The position numbers and the translations under genes are program-made. From Mogibacterium sp. (lineage in GTDB: Bacteria > Bacillota > Clostridia > Peptostreptococcales > Anaerovoracaceae), in assembly GCA_024403035.1 (NCBI GenBank), contig JAKSSP010000001.1, positions 172,682 to 236,681 of the forward strand: a stretch of 64,000 nucleotides of DNA, read 5' to 3'. Positions 44,446 to 53,144 of this stretch are shown here, in pieces; position 1 is the stretch's first letter, and each line of letters opens with the position of its first letter. The notes under the pieces are model-generated. The model was given only the letters and a program-made list of their open reading frames with translations, made no database searches and was not told the origin of the DNA.

Positions 44446-47073
44446 TTAACCTCTCTTTTCCGTTATCGCGGCCTGCGCAGCGGCAAGTCTTGCGATAGGC
44501 ACTCTGAACGGCGAGCAGGATACATAATTGAGTCCTACTTCGTGGCAGAAACGTATGGAAGCAGGGTCTCCGCCATGCTCTCCGCAGATACCGAGCTTGA
44601 TGTTCGGTCTTGTCTTGCGTCCGCCTTCAGCAGCCAGTCTTATGAGCTTGCCGATGCCCGTCTGGTCGAGTGACTGGAACGGGTCGTTATCGAAGATGCC
44701 CTTCTCTACATATTCCTTGATGATCGCTCCTGTATCGTCTCTGGAGAATCCGAAGCCCATCTGTGTCAGGTCGTTTGTACCGAAGGAGAAGAACTCAGCC
44801 TCTTCCGCGATCTCGTCGGCTGTCAGGGCAGCTCTAGGGATCTCGATCATGGTTCCGACCATGTACTTCATCTTTTCTCCGGACTCAGCGATGAGTCTGT
44901 CAGCTACCTCTACGATCGTCTTCTTGACGAACTTGAGCTCGTTGACGTGACCTACCAGCGGTACCATGATCTCAGGCACGATATCGAGTCCGTCCTCTTT
45001 GCGTACTTCGAGAGCGGCCGAGATGATGGCCTCTGTCTGCATCTCCGCGATCTCAGGATATGTGACGGCAAGTCTGCAGCCTCTGTGACCAAGCATAGGG
45101 TTGAACTCATGGAGTTCGAGCGTCTTGCTGACTACCTTCTCATAAGGGATGCCAAACTGCTCGGAAAGTTCCTTGATATCCTCGTCTGTTTTTGGCAGGA
45201 ACTCATGCAGAGGCGGGTCAAGCAGTCTGATGGTAACAGGTCTGTCTCCCATTGCCTTATAGATGCCCTTGAAATCTTCTTTCTGATAAGGCAGGAGGCC
45301 TGCGAGAGCCTCTCTTCTGTCTGCCTCGTCCTCAGCAAGGATCATTCTTCTGATCTTAGGGATCCTCTCATCCTCGAAAAACATGTGCTCTGTACGGCAG
45401 AGTCCGATACCTTCGGCTCCGAATGCTACGGCCTGCTTTGCGTCTCTTGGATTATCCGCGTTCGTTCTGACCTTGAGCGTTCTTGCTTCATCGGCCCACT
45501 CCATGATCTGTCCGAAGTCTCCGGAGAGTTCAGGCGCCAGAGTCTTGATCGCCTCTGTGTAAACGCTTCCGTCGGAACCGTTGAGCGAGATGCTGTCTCC
45601 CTCTTTATATACCTTGCCGCCAACTGTCAGAGTCTTGGCAGCCTCATCGACTGTGATCTCCTTGCAGCCTGCAACGCAGCACTTGCCCATTCCTCTGGCT
45701 ACTACTGCAGCGTGGGAAGTCATGCCTCCGCGTGCTGTCAGGATACCTTCGGCGGCTACCATGCCGGCGAGGTCCTCAGGCGAAGTCTCTTCTCTTACGA
45801 GGATGACCTTCTTGCCTTCAGCTGCGAATGCTCCTGCGTCCTCAGCGCTGAATACGATCTGGCCTGTAGCGGCTCCCGGTGAAGCCGGAAGACCCTTTGT
45901 AACAGGAGTTGCCTTCTTCAGCTCTTCCGCGTCGAATACAGGATGCAGAAGCTGGTCGATCATGTCAGGCTCTACTCTCATTACAGCCGTATCCTTGTCG
46001 ATAAGTCCCTCTTTTACGAGGTCTACGGCGATCTTTACGGCAGCGGCAGCTGTTCTCTTGCCGTTACGTGTCTGCAGCATGAAGAGCTTTCTGTCTTCAA
46101 CAGTAAACTCCATGTCCTGCATGTCTTTATAGTGGTTCTCGAGTGTGTTGGCGATCTTCTCGAACTGAGTGTATACCTCAGGGAAAGCATCTGCCATCTC
46201 GGAGATAGGCTGCGGTGTCCTGATACCTGCTACAACGTCCTCACCCTGAGCGTTGACGAGGAATTCTCCGAAGAGCTTGCTGTCGCCGTTCGCCGGGTTA
46301 CGTGTGAACGCTACGCCTGTACCGGAGTCGTTTCCGCTGTTTCCGAATACCATGGACTGAACGTTTACGGCTGTTCCGAGTGAATCCGGAATATCATACA
46401 TCTTTCTGTAGAGGATAGCTCTTTCGTTGTTCCATGATCTGAATACGGCCTTGATAGCCTCGAGCAGCTGATCCTTAGGCTCCTGAGGGAATTCTCTTCC
46501 GAGCTCTCTCTTTACTACCTCTTTGTATCCCTTGATGACTTCCTTGAGGTCGTCTGTTGTCAGCTCAACGTCATACTCGACGCCGGCTTTCTTCTTCTGG
46601 CCTTCAAAGACGGCGTCAAAGTTGGACTTTTTGATCTCCATAACAACGTCGCCAAACATCTGCATGAATCTGCGGTAGCTGTCATAAGCGAATCTGTCGT
46701 TTCCGGTCTTCTTGGCAAGACCTTCAACAGCCACATCATTGAGTCCGAGGTTGAGGATGGTATCCATCATTCCCGGCATGGAAATAGGTGCTCCGGATCT
46801 TACGGATACGAGCAGAGGGTTCTCGTTGTCTCCGAACTTCTTGCCCATCACCTCTTCGAGCTCCGCGATGTGCTCCCACACTTCATCGATGACCGCCTGG
46901 TCAAGAACGCCGCCGTCCTCGGTATACTTTCTGCATACATCTGTTGTGATGGTGAAACCGAACGGTACCGGAAGACCGATATTGGTCATCTCAGCAAGGT
47001 TGGCGCCCTTGCCGCCAAGCAGGTTTCTCATGTCTTTTGAGCCTTCATTAAATGAATAAACGTATTTTGCCAT
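44446..47073 (-). CDS. ppdK: Pyruvate, phosphate dikinase
   Basis: Interconverts pyruvate, ATP and phosphate with phosphoenolpyruvate, AMP and pyrophosphate. N-terminal ATP-grasp part (LLGGKGANLAEMTNIGLPVPFGFT), phosphohistidine domain (LTARGGMTSHAAVVARGMGKCCVAG with catalytic His), C-terminal PEP barrel (GEHGGDPASIRFCHEVGLNYVSCSP). 875 residues, standard. Reads on from the glyQS operon or from its own start; no PPDK regulatory protein gene is adjacent. Likely glycolytic in this anaerobe, with hppA recovering energy from pyrophosphate. Confidence 0.97.
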   Translation of the reverse strand: MAKYVYSFNEGSKDMRNLLGGKGANLAEMTNIGLPVPFGFTITTDVCRKYTEDGGVLDQAVIDEVWEHIAELEEVMGKKFGDNENPLLVSVRSGAPISMPGMMDTILNLGLNDVAVEGLAKKTGNDRFAYDSYRRFMQMFGDVVMEIKKSNFDAVFEGQKKKAGVEYDVELTTDDLKEVIKGYKEVVKRELGREFPQEPKDQLLEAIKAVFRSWNNERAILYRKMYDIPDSLGTAVNVQSMVFGNSGNDSGTGVAFTRNPANGDSKLFGEFLVNAQGEDVVAGIRTPQPISEMADAFPEVYTQFEKIANTLENHYKDMQDMEFTVEDRKLFMLQTRNGKRTAAAAVKIAVDLVKEGLIDKDTAVMRVEPDMIDQLLHPVFDAEELKKATPVTKGLPASPGAATGQIVFSAEDAGAFAAEGKKVILVREETSPEDLAGMVAAEGILTARGGMTSHAAVVARGMGKCCVAGCKEITVDEAAKTLTVGGKVYKEGDSISLNGSDGSVYTEAIKTLAPELSGDFGQIMEWADEARTLKVRTNADNPRDAKQAVAFGAEGIGLCRTEHMFFEDERIPKIRRMILAEDEADRREALAGLLPYQKEDFKGIYKAMGDRPVTIRLLDPPLHEFLPKTDEDIKELSEQFGIPYEKVVSKTLELHEFNPMLGHRGCRLAVTYPEIAEMQTEAIISAALEVRKEDGLDIVPEIMVPLVGHVNELKFVKKTIVEVADRLIAESGEKMKYMVGTMIEIPRAALTADEIAEEAEFFSFGTNDLTQMGFGFSRDDTGAIIKEYVEKGIFDNDPFQSLDQTGIGKLIRLAAEGGRKTRPNIKLGICGEHGGDPASIRFCHEVGLNYVSCSPFRVPIARLAAAQAAITEKRG

Positions 47074-47100
47074 AAACTATTACCTTTCTTGTTTGATACG

Positions 47101-47123
47101 GGCCCGCGCCGGCTGCGCAGGCC
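47101..47123 (-). other. GC-rich stem-loop between glyQS and ppdK
   Basis: GGCCTGCGC and GCGCGGGCC pair over nine positions (one G-U) with a 5-base loop. No T-run follows in the minus direction, so it is more likely a processing or stability element than a terminator. Confidence 0.5.
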
Positions 47124-47137
47124 TTGATTTAACTTAC

Positions 47138-48574
47138 CTAGAATCTAAGTCTCTCTTCGATATAACTTCTTACTTCCGTGATAGGTACGCGGACCTGTTC
47201 CATCGTATCCCTGTCACGTATGGTCACTGATTTGTCTTCAGCCGTGTCAAAGTCTACACAGATACTGAACGGTGTTCCGATCTCATCCTCTCTTCTGTAG
47301 CGCTTTCCGATGGATCCTGCCGCGTCGTACTCAACCATGAAGTACTTTCTCAGCTCTTCGTAGACCGGGATGGCCACGTCTTCAAGCTTCTTTGAGAGCG
47401 GCAGCACGGCAGCCTTGTAAGGCGCCAGCGCCGGATGCAGTCTCAGCACCGTCCTGACATCTTCCTTGCCCTTGGCATCCGTCAGCACCTCTTCATCATA
47501 AGCGTCGACCAGGAACGCCAGTACGAGTCTCTCGACTCCGACGGACGGTTCGATGCAGTACGGGACATATCTCTCGTTTGTCTCAGGATCGAGATAACTC
47601 ATGTCCTCTCCGGAATGTGTCTGGTGAGCCATGAGGTCGTAATCCGTACGTGATGCCACGCCCCAGATCTCTCCCCAGCCGAACGGGAAGAGATATTCGA
47701 TGTCCGTAGTGGCATTGCTGTAGTGTGAAAGTTCTTCAGGCGAGTGATCTCTGAATCTGGTGAATTCTTCCTTGAGCCCCAGATTGCTGAGGAACTTGAG
47801 GCAGTATTCCTTCCAGTACACGAACCAGTCCAGTTCAGTGCCAGGCTTGCAGAAGAACTCAAGCTCCATCTGCTCAAACTCTCTTACTCTGAAAATGAAG
47901 TTGCCCGGTGTGATCTCGTTCCTGAATGATTTTCCGACCTGCGCTATACCAAAAGGTATTTTCTTGCGGGCCGTTCTCTGCACGTTCTTGAAATTGACGA
48001 AAATGCCCTGAGCCGTTTCAGGTCTCATGTAGATTTCGGATTTCGAATCCTCGGTAACGCCCTGGAAGGTCTTGAACATCAGATTGAACTGTCTGATGCC
48101 GGTGAAGTCGCTCTTGCCGCAGTTAGGGCACTTGATCGCCTTGTCAGTGATGAAGCTCTCCATGTCTTCTCTTGACCAGCCGTCTACAACGACCTCTTCA
48201 TCAGGCTTGTTCTCCTTGTACCAGTCCTCTATGAGCTGGTCGGCTCTGTAACGTGTCTTGCACGATCTGCAGTCGATCAGCGGATCGCTGAATCCGCCTA
48301 CGTGTCCCGATGCCACCCATGTCTGAGGGTTCATCAGTATGGCTGCGTCGAGTCCCACATTGAGCCCTGATTCTCTGACGAATTTCTGTCTCCAGGCGTC
48401 CTTGATGTTGTTCTTGAACTCAACTCCGAGAGGACCGAAGTCCCAGGTGTTGGCAAGTCCGCCATATATCTCCGATCCCGGGAAGATGTAGCCTCTGTTC
48501 TTGCAGAGAGCTATGATCTTCTCCATGGTCACGGCTCTGTCGGTTACGGGTATATCTTTTTTATCGATTGGCAT
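47138..48574 (-). CDS. glyQS: Glycyl-tRNA synthetase, homodimeric type
   Basis: Class II synthetase of the single-chain (eukaryote/Bacillota) type rather than the alpha2beta2 form. [31 protein letters not shown] is motif-1 region; [15 protein letters not shown] and [34 protein letters not shown] motif 2; [14 protein letters not shown] motif 3; anticodon-binding domain at the end. A CxxC...CxxC pair (CRSC, CPNC) in the insertion may bind zinc. 478 residues. It starts 3 bases after the DUF4342 gene; no T-box leader is present. Confidence 0.96.
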   Translation of the reverse strand: MPIDKKDIPVTDRAVTMEKIIALCKNRGYIFPGSEIYGGLANTWDFGPLGVEFKNNIKDAWRQKFVRESGLNVGLDAAILMNPQTWVASGHVGGFSDPLIDCRSCKTRYRADQLIEDWYKENKPDEEVVVDGWSREDMESFITDKAIKCPNCGKSDFTGIRQFNLMFKTFQGVTEDSKSEIYMRPETAQGIFVNFKNVQRTARKKIPFGIAQVGKSFRNEITPGNFIFRVREFEQMELEFFCKPGTELDWFVYWKEYCLKFLSNLGLKEEFTRFRDHSPEELSHYSNATTDIEYLFPFGWGEIWGVASRTDYDLMAHQTHSGEDMSYLDPETNERYVPYCIEPSVGVERLVLAFLVDAYDEEVLTDAKGKEDVRTVLRLHPALAPYKAAVLPLSKKLEDVAIPVYEELRKYFMVEYDAAGSIGKRYRREDEIGTPFSICVDFDTAEDKSVTIRDRDTMEQVRVPITEVRSYIEERLRF

Positions 48575-48577
48575 TTA

Positions 48578-49207
48578 TTAAAGCTCCTCGTCTTTGAATT
48601 CTTCTTCGATGATGTCTTCGGCATCGCTCTGCTTATAAGCTTCGGAAGCCTCCTTGATGAGTTCCTTGACTGTCTTGCCGGCCTTCTTGGCAAAGCGGTC
48701 GATGGTGTTCATGAGGTCGTCGAGAGTCTCCTTGTTGAGTGTCTCCTGAGCCTTGTCTACGCCCTTGAGCACATTTCCTCTTGCTTTGTCATAAGCGCCG
48801 ATGACCTTTCCGTCGATGTCGATGACCTTTCCTTCAGCGTCAACAAAGTCGATGCTGCACTGAGCGCCGAGAGCGGCGACTATGCCGAGGATGGCTCCCC
48901 ATGGCACGAGGACCGCGCCTATAACGCCTGCGGTCACAGGGAAGTTCACGATGGTCTTCTCATTCTTTGTAATGAGGATCCTGGAAACGTTGCCCTTGTC
49001 TACGATTTCTTTCATCTTAGCGAAGATAGGGCTGTCCTTGAGGCTTCCGCCATCCACCTTGTCATGCTCTTCGTTCATCTTGCCCTCAATGGCGATGATG
49101 GCATCGACCACACTGCCTTCCGCAGCCTCGAGAGCCGCCTTGGCCTCCGCGTATGTCGATCCTGTTCTGTCCTTTACGATCTCGATCTTTTCAAGTGTGA
49201 TTTCCAT
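48578..49207 (-). CDS. UBA-like plus DUF4342 domain protein
   Basis: 209 residues. The N-terminal 45 residues (EKIEIVKDRTGSTYAEAKAALEAAEGSVVDAIIAIE) look like the UBA/TS-N helical domain of EF-Ts. The middle (KGNVSRILITKNEKTIVNFPVTAGVIGAVLVPWGAILGIVAALGA) is the DUF4342 domain with a hydrophobic stretch that may touch the membrane. The tail is charged and helical. Function unknown. It abuts recO and glyQS with almost no spacing, so it is co-expressed with DNA repair and translation genes. Confidence 0.8.
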   Translation of the reverse strand: MEITLEKIEIVKDRTGSTYAEAKAALEAAEGSVVDAIIAIEGKMNEEHDKVDGGSLKDSPIFAKMKEIVDKGNVSRILITKNEKTIVNFPVTAGVIGAVLVPWGAILGIVAALGAQCSIDFVDAEGKVIDIDGKVIGAYDKARGNVLKGVDKAQETLNKETLDDLMNTIDRFAKKAGKTVKELIKEASEAYKQSDAEDIIEEEFKDEEL

Positions 49208-49975
49208 TTATTTTACCTCCGGTTCTTCAATACCCCTGAGTACATCCACGCCCAGATAGCGGTCCGTATAGTCAGCGAGTATCTCTCTGACCTCTCTCCT
49301 CACTTCGGGTTTGAGGCCTACTTTTTCAAACGTTTTGATGGGTTTCAACTCAAAGTATCTAAACACATCGATTATATCGAAATTTGGCTTGTAAATCAAT
49401 GAATCCGGCGTCCTTTTCTCTTCTTCGGCACAGTCCGGACAGATGATGCCGCCGCCGCTCACGGAGAACATTTTGAAGCCCTCTCCGAAAGCGTCCGGTT
49501 GTTTGCCGCAGTTGACGCAGCATCCGAGTTCAGGCGCTACTCCAAGCATCGCCAGGGTCTTCACAATGAACGCGTAAAGCAGTGTCTCCGGCGCGGAATT
49601 GCTGACTGATACCGACTGCAGAAAATCGAGCGACAGATCTAAGAGTTTCGGCATCGGTTCGCCCTCAGGCAGCACCTTGTCAAGATATTCGATAAAAGCG
49701 GAGGCCGTCATAAAGCGGTCTATGTCCTCGCCTATCGAGTAAAAACTCTTGCTTACCGAAGCTGAGTTGATGCTGTATGCTTCCCTTCCCTTGAAAATGT
49801 CATATTCCGCATAAGTAAAAGGACGAAGCGCCAGCGCCGCCTTGCCGCGGGATTTCTCGTTGATGGAGGTCCCGGCGGAAAGCTTGCCGTACTGCTTCGT
49901 GAATATGACGATCATGCGTCTGTTGTTCGCGATCTTCCTTTGTCTTAGTACAATGCCCTCTGCGCTGATTATCAT
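49208..49975 (-). CDS. recO: DNA repair protein RecO
   Basis: Mediator that loads RecA onto gaps with RecF and RecR. N-terminal OB fold (EGIVLRQRKIANNRRMIVIFTKQYGKLSA), helical middle, and a four-cysteine zinc site (CCVNCGKQ, then ICPDC). 255 residues. Its ATG overlaps the era stop by four bases, the classical era-recO coupling. Confidence 0.93.
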   Translation of the reverse strand: MIISAEGIVLRQRKIANNRRMIVIFTKQYGKLSAGTSINEKSRGKAALALRPFTYAEYDIFKGREAYSINSASVSKSFYSIGEDIDRFMTASAFIEYLDKVLPEGEPMPKLLDLSLDFLQSVSVSNSAPETLLYAFIVKTLAMLGVAPELGCCVNCGKQPDAFGEGFKMFSVSGGGIICPDCAEEEKRTPDSLIYKPNFDIIDVFRYFELKPIKTFEKVGLKPEVRREVREILADYTDRYLGVDVLRGIEEPEVK

Positions 49976-50880
49976 TCGTCCTTATAGCCCCAGTTTTTTA
50001 TTGTACGCTCTGAGTCACGCCAGCCTTCCTTGACCTTTACAAAGAGGCTCAGGAAGACCTTGCAGCCTAACAGCTCCTCGATCTCGAGGCGGGCTGCCTT
50101 GCCGACGCCTTTTAATTTGGCGCCGCCCTTGCCTATGATGATGCCCTTGTGGGATTTCTTCTCGCAGAAGATCACAGCGGATATCTCCGTGGCGGCGCCC
50201 GGTCTTTCAGGCTCCCTGAATGATTCTATCTCCACGAATACCCCGTGCGGGACCTCGTCCTCAAGGTAGTTCATCAGTTTCTCGCGGATTATCTCGCTCA
50301 CGATGAACCTTACCGGATCGTCTGTAGCTATGTCTTCCGGATAGTACATCGGACCCTCTTTCATATAGCCGGAAAGCTTTTCCATAAGCATGTCCACGTT
50401 ATCGCCCTTAAGAGCGGAGACACCGTAGATATCATCGAAAAGTCCCGTTTCCTCGTATCTTTTATACAGTTCGAGGTATTTCCCCGGTCCTATGAGATCG
50501 CTCTTGTTTATCGCCAGTATCTTAGGAGCTTCCGCGTTCTCAAGAAGCCTTATAACGGCCTCATCGCCCTTTCCGAAATCCTGGGTACCATCGATTATAA
50601 GCAAAATCACATCAACACCGCTGAGGGTATTGACAGCCGTCTCGTTTATGGCCGATCCGAGTTTGTTATGAGGCTTATGTATCCCCGGCGTATCAAGAAA
50701 GACCATCTGAAGCCCCTCTCCGCCTTCATACTCAAGATCGGTATATATGCCTTTTATTCTGTTGAGCGTTGTCTGAGGCTTTGACGAAGTGATGGCTATC
50801 TTTTCGCCAAGCATCTGATTCATCAGCGTGGACTTGCCTACGTTAGGCCTTCCCGCTATTGCTATAAATCCCGATCTCAT
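49972..50880 (-). CDS. era: GTPase Era
   Basis: Ribosome-assembly GTPase that binds the 3' end of 16S rRNA. G1 GRPNVGKSTLMNQMLGEK, G3 DTPGIHKP, G4 NKSD, and a C-terminal KH domain (KSHKGIIIGKGGAKLKGVGKAARLEIEELLG). 302 residues. Overlaps ybeY by four bases. The cdd and dgkA genes that often lie between ybeY and era are absent. Confidence 0.97.
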   Translation of the reverse strand: MRSGFIAIAGRPNVGKSTLMNQMLGEKIAITSSKPQTTLNRIKGIYTDLEYEGGEGLQMVFLDTPGIHKPHNKLGSAINETAVNTLSGVDVILLIIDGTQDFGKGDEAVIRLLENAEAPKILAINKSDLIGPGKYLELYKRYEETGLFDDIYGVSALKGDNVDMLMEKLSGYMKEGPMYYPEDIATDDPVRFIVSEIIREKLMNYLEDEVPHGVFVEIESFREPERPGAATEISAVIFCEKKSHKGIIIGKGGAKLKGVGKAARLEIEELLGCKVFLSLFVKVKEGWRDSERTIKNWGYKDE

Positions 50881-51374
50881 TTGCCTCTTGCTACTCCTAT
50901 AGCCGCGAGGACCTCTTCTTCGCGTTTCCTCATTACGGCCTTTTCATCTTCTTCCATGTGGTCATATCCGAACAGGTGCATCACGCTGTGAACGAAAAGA
51001 TACAGTATTTCGCGCGTTATGCCCGTGTCATACTCGTCAGCCTGCCTTTCAGCCTGCTCATAGCAGATGACAACATCACCGATCAGCGTCGATGCTTCAT
51101 CGTTTCTGAGATCTGCAAGCAGCTCGTCGTGTCCTTCGAACTGAGGGAAGCTCAGAACGTCCGTGACGCTGTCTTTTTCCCTGTATTCGCGGCTAAGCTC
51201 GAGTATAGTGTTATCGTCAACTATCGTGACGCCTACCTCAGGCTCGTTTTCAAGGCTATCCGCATCCATCTCGCCCGCGAATTCGGTCCTGAAAGCCTCT
51301 TCCGCGGCCTGCTGCATGAGTTTCCACATCTCAGGCGTAAGCCTGTCAAGTTCATCGTTGAATACTATCTGCAT
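50877..51374 (-). CDS. ybeY: Endoribonuclease YbeY
   Basis: Metal-dependent RNase for 16S rRNA maturation. The zinc signature is HSVMHLFGYDHMEEDE near the end; the substrate side includes YREKDSVTDVLSFP. 165 residues. The start is ATG 3 bases after phoH. Confidence 0.96.
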   Translation of the reverse strand: MQIVFNDELDRLTPEMWKLMQQAAEEAFRTEFAGEMDADSLENEPEVGVTIVDDNTILELSREYREKDSVTDVLSFPQFEGHDELLADLRNDEASTLIGDVVICYEQAERQADEYDTGITREILYLFVHSVMHLFGYDHMEEDEKAVMRKREEEVLAAIGVARGK

Positions 51375-51377
51375 GTA

Positions 51378-52370
51378 TCACCTGTCGCTGACTTTATTTC
51401 CCCTGGAAGCGCTTGCCCTCACCTTGTTCTTGTTGTCGTACGATTCGTAAGCTCTGATTATGCGCTTTACCAGCTCGTGTCTGACAACGTCCACCTCGGT
51501 GAATGTATTGAATCTTATTCCTTCAACTCCGCTGAGCACCTTTCTGGCTTCCTTTAGACCGGAAACAGTGCCGCTCGGAAGGTCTATCTGTGTCACGTCG
51601 CCCGTGACCACAACCTTGGAATTGAAGCCCATACGCGTGAGGAACATCTTCATCTGCTCTCGCGTGGTGTTCTGGGCCTCGTCAAGGATTATGAAAGCGT
51701 TGTCAAGAGTACGGCCTCTCATGTATGCCAGCGGGACCACCTCTATAACGCCCTTCTCTCTCAGTCTCAGCGCCGCCTCGATACCGAGCACGTCATAGAG
51801 AGCATCGTAAAGCGGACGAAGATAAGGATCTACCTTCTCCTGCATATCGCCCGGGAGGAATCCCAGCCTCTCGCCTGCTTCAACGGCAGGTCTTGTGAGG
51901 ATTATCCTCTCGACTTCCTTGTTCTTATACGCGTTTATCGCCATGGCGCATGCAAGATACGTCTTGCCCGTACCTGCCGGGCCGATGCCGAACACCATGT
52001 CGCAGGCTCTTATATTGTCGACATAGTCCTTCTGCGCCTGTGTCTTTGGCTTAAGCGGCCTTCCGGTATGTGTGTAGCAGATGATGTCATGAGACACCTT
52101 CTGTTCATCATAGGTCTTTCCGCCGGCTTCCATCTCTATGAGATAGTTCAGTTTCTGCGAGTCGAGTTCGGGCTCGTTGTTGAGAGCTTCTATGAGCCTG
52201 GCGATTATGCGCGCGGCAAGCTCAGGGTCTCTGCCCCTTATTGTCAGCACGTCGTCGCGAAGCGACATCTCGGTGCCTGTAAATTTTTCCACAGAGCGGA
52301 CATTGGCGTCATAATTGCCGAAAAGCCCCTGTACGTCTATGCCTTCAGGTATGTTGATCTTGTATTCCAT
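51378..52370 (-). CDS. phoH: PhoH-like ATPase
   Basis: Cytoplasmic P-loop ATPase, FGIGPAGTGKTYLACAMAI (Walker A) and IILDEAQNTTREQMKMFLTR (Walker B), followed by GFNSKVVVTGDVTQIDLP. The N-terminal part is KH-like. Almost always next to ybeY in Bacillota; a role in RNA metabolism is inferred from that. 330 residues. Confidence 0.96.
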   Translation of the reverse strand: MEYKINIPEGIDVQGLFGNYDANVRSVEKFTGTEMSLRDDVLTIRGRDPELAARIIARLIEALNNEPELDSQKLNYLIEMEAGGKTYDEQKVSHDIICYTHTGRPLKPKTQAQKDYVDNIRACDMVFGIGPAGTGKTYLACAMAINAYKNKEVERIILTRPAVEAGERLGFLPGDMQEKVDPYLRPLYDALYDVLGIEAALRLREKGVIEVVPLAYMRGRTLDNAFIILDEAQNTTREQMKMFLTRMGFNSKVVVTGDVTQIDLPSGTVSGLKEARKVLSGVEGIRFNTFTEVDVVRHELVKRIIRAYESYDNKNKVRASASRGNKVSDR

Positions 52371-52373
52371 ATA

Positions 52374-52829
52374 TTACTTTCCGCTCAGGAATACCTTGAC
52401 TGCCTTGTTGACAGCGGATCCGTCAGCCTTGTCCTTGAGTTCTGCCATTGTGCTCTTCATCAGGGTTCCCATGCTCTTCATGTTCTTCTCGATGCCCAGC
52501 TTCTCCGCGATCTCGGCGACCTTGGCCTTGATCTCTTCCTCGCCCATCTCCTCAGGCAGGTAGGACTTCAGTATCTCGATCTCGCTCTTATATGCTTCAA
52601 GCATGTCGTCTCTTCCGGCCTTCACGAAGTCCTCGAGAGCGTCAGCTCTCATCTTGACCTGCTTCTTGATGATCTTTACGATATCAGCGTCGTCATCGAT
52701 GGTGACTCTCTGATCGACCTCATACTGCTTGATGGCGGCTCTTACCATGTTGACCGTGTTCTTTTTCACGGCGTCCGCGCTCTTCATAGCGTCTTTGTAG
52801 TCCTGCATCAGTTGTTCTTTAAGCCCCAT
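52374..52829 (-). CDS. yqeY: GatB/YqeY domain protein
   Basis: 151-residue helical protein, MGLKEQLMQDYKDAMKSADAVKKNTVNMVRAAIKQ at the start and the tail domain shared with GatB (SMGTLMKSTMAELKDKADGSAVNKAVKVFL). Thought to touch tRNA-dependent amidation, though its function is not settled. GGAG precedes the ATG. It stands between rpsU and phoH. Confidence 0.93.
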   Translation of the reverse strand: MGLKEQLMQDYKDAMKSADAVKKNTVNMVRAAIKQYEVDQRVTIDDDADIVKIIKKQVKMRADALEDFVKAGRDDMLEAYKSEIEILKSYLPEEMGEEEIKAKVAEIAEKLGIEKNMKSMGTLMKSTMAELKDKADGSAVNKAVKVFLSGK

Positions 52830-52849
52830 TTTATTACTCCTTTTCTAAG

Positions 52850-52880
52850 AAAAATGCGAACCTGTATAACTGGTTCGCAT
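52850..52880 (-). terminator. Terminator/attenuator after rpsU
   Basis: ATGCGAACC and GGTTCGCAT form a perfect 9-bp stem with a 9-base loop, followed by TTTTCTT on the minus strand. It would reduce expression of the downstream genes relative to rpsU. Confidence 0.85.
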
Positions 52881-52893
52881 CCTTTTGCCGTTA

Positions 52894-53073
52894 TTAGTAC
52901 TTACGAGCTTTCTTGCGAGCAGCCTCGGACTTTTTCTTACGTCTTACGCTTGGCTTCTCGTAGTGCTCTCTCTTACGCAGCTCAGCCATAACGCCGTCGC
53001 GAGCGCAAGATCTCTTAAATCTCTTAAGAGCACTCTCCAGGCTCTCGTTTTCTCTTACTATTACCTGTGCCAT
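52894..53073 (-). CDS. rpsU: 30S ribosomal protein bS21
   Basis: 59 residues: [20 protein letters not shown] at the start, then [20 protein letters not shown] and the basic end KKARKY, diagnostic for bS21. GGGAGGTGAGACAAGAAT precedes the ATG. Followed by a strong stem-loop and then yqeY, the usual gene order. Confidence 0.97.
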   Translation of the reverse strand: MAQVIVRENESLESALKRFKRSCARDGVMAELRKREHYEKPSVRRKKKSEAARKKARKY

Positions 53074-53144
53074 ATTCTTGTCTCACCTCCCGTCGTCATG
53101 GTATTTACGGTCTTTCTGACCGCAACGCAGTGATTCTACTACTC

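Noticed and set aside
53095-53130. Hairpin GCGGTC/GACCGT between nnrDE and rpsU as a terminator
   Set aside because: Six pairs only and no T-run on either strand.
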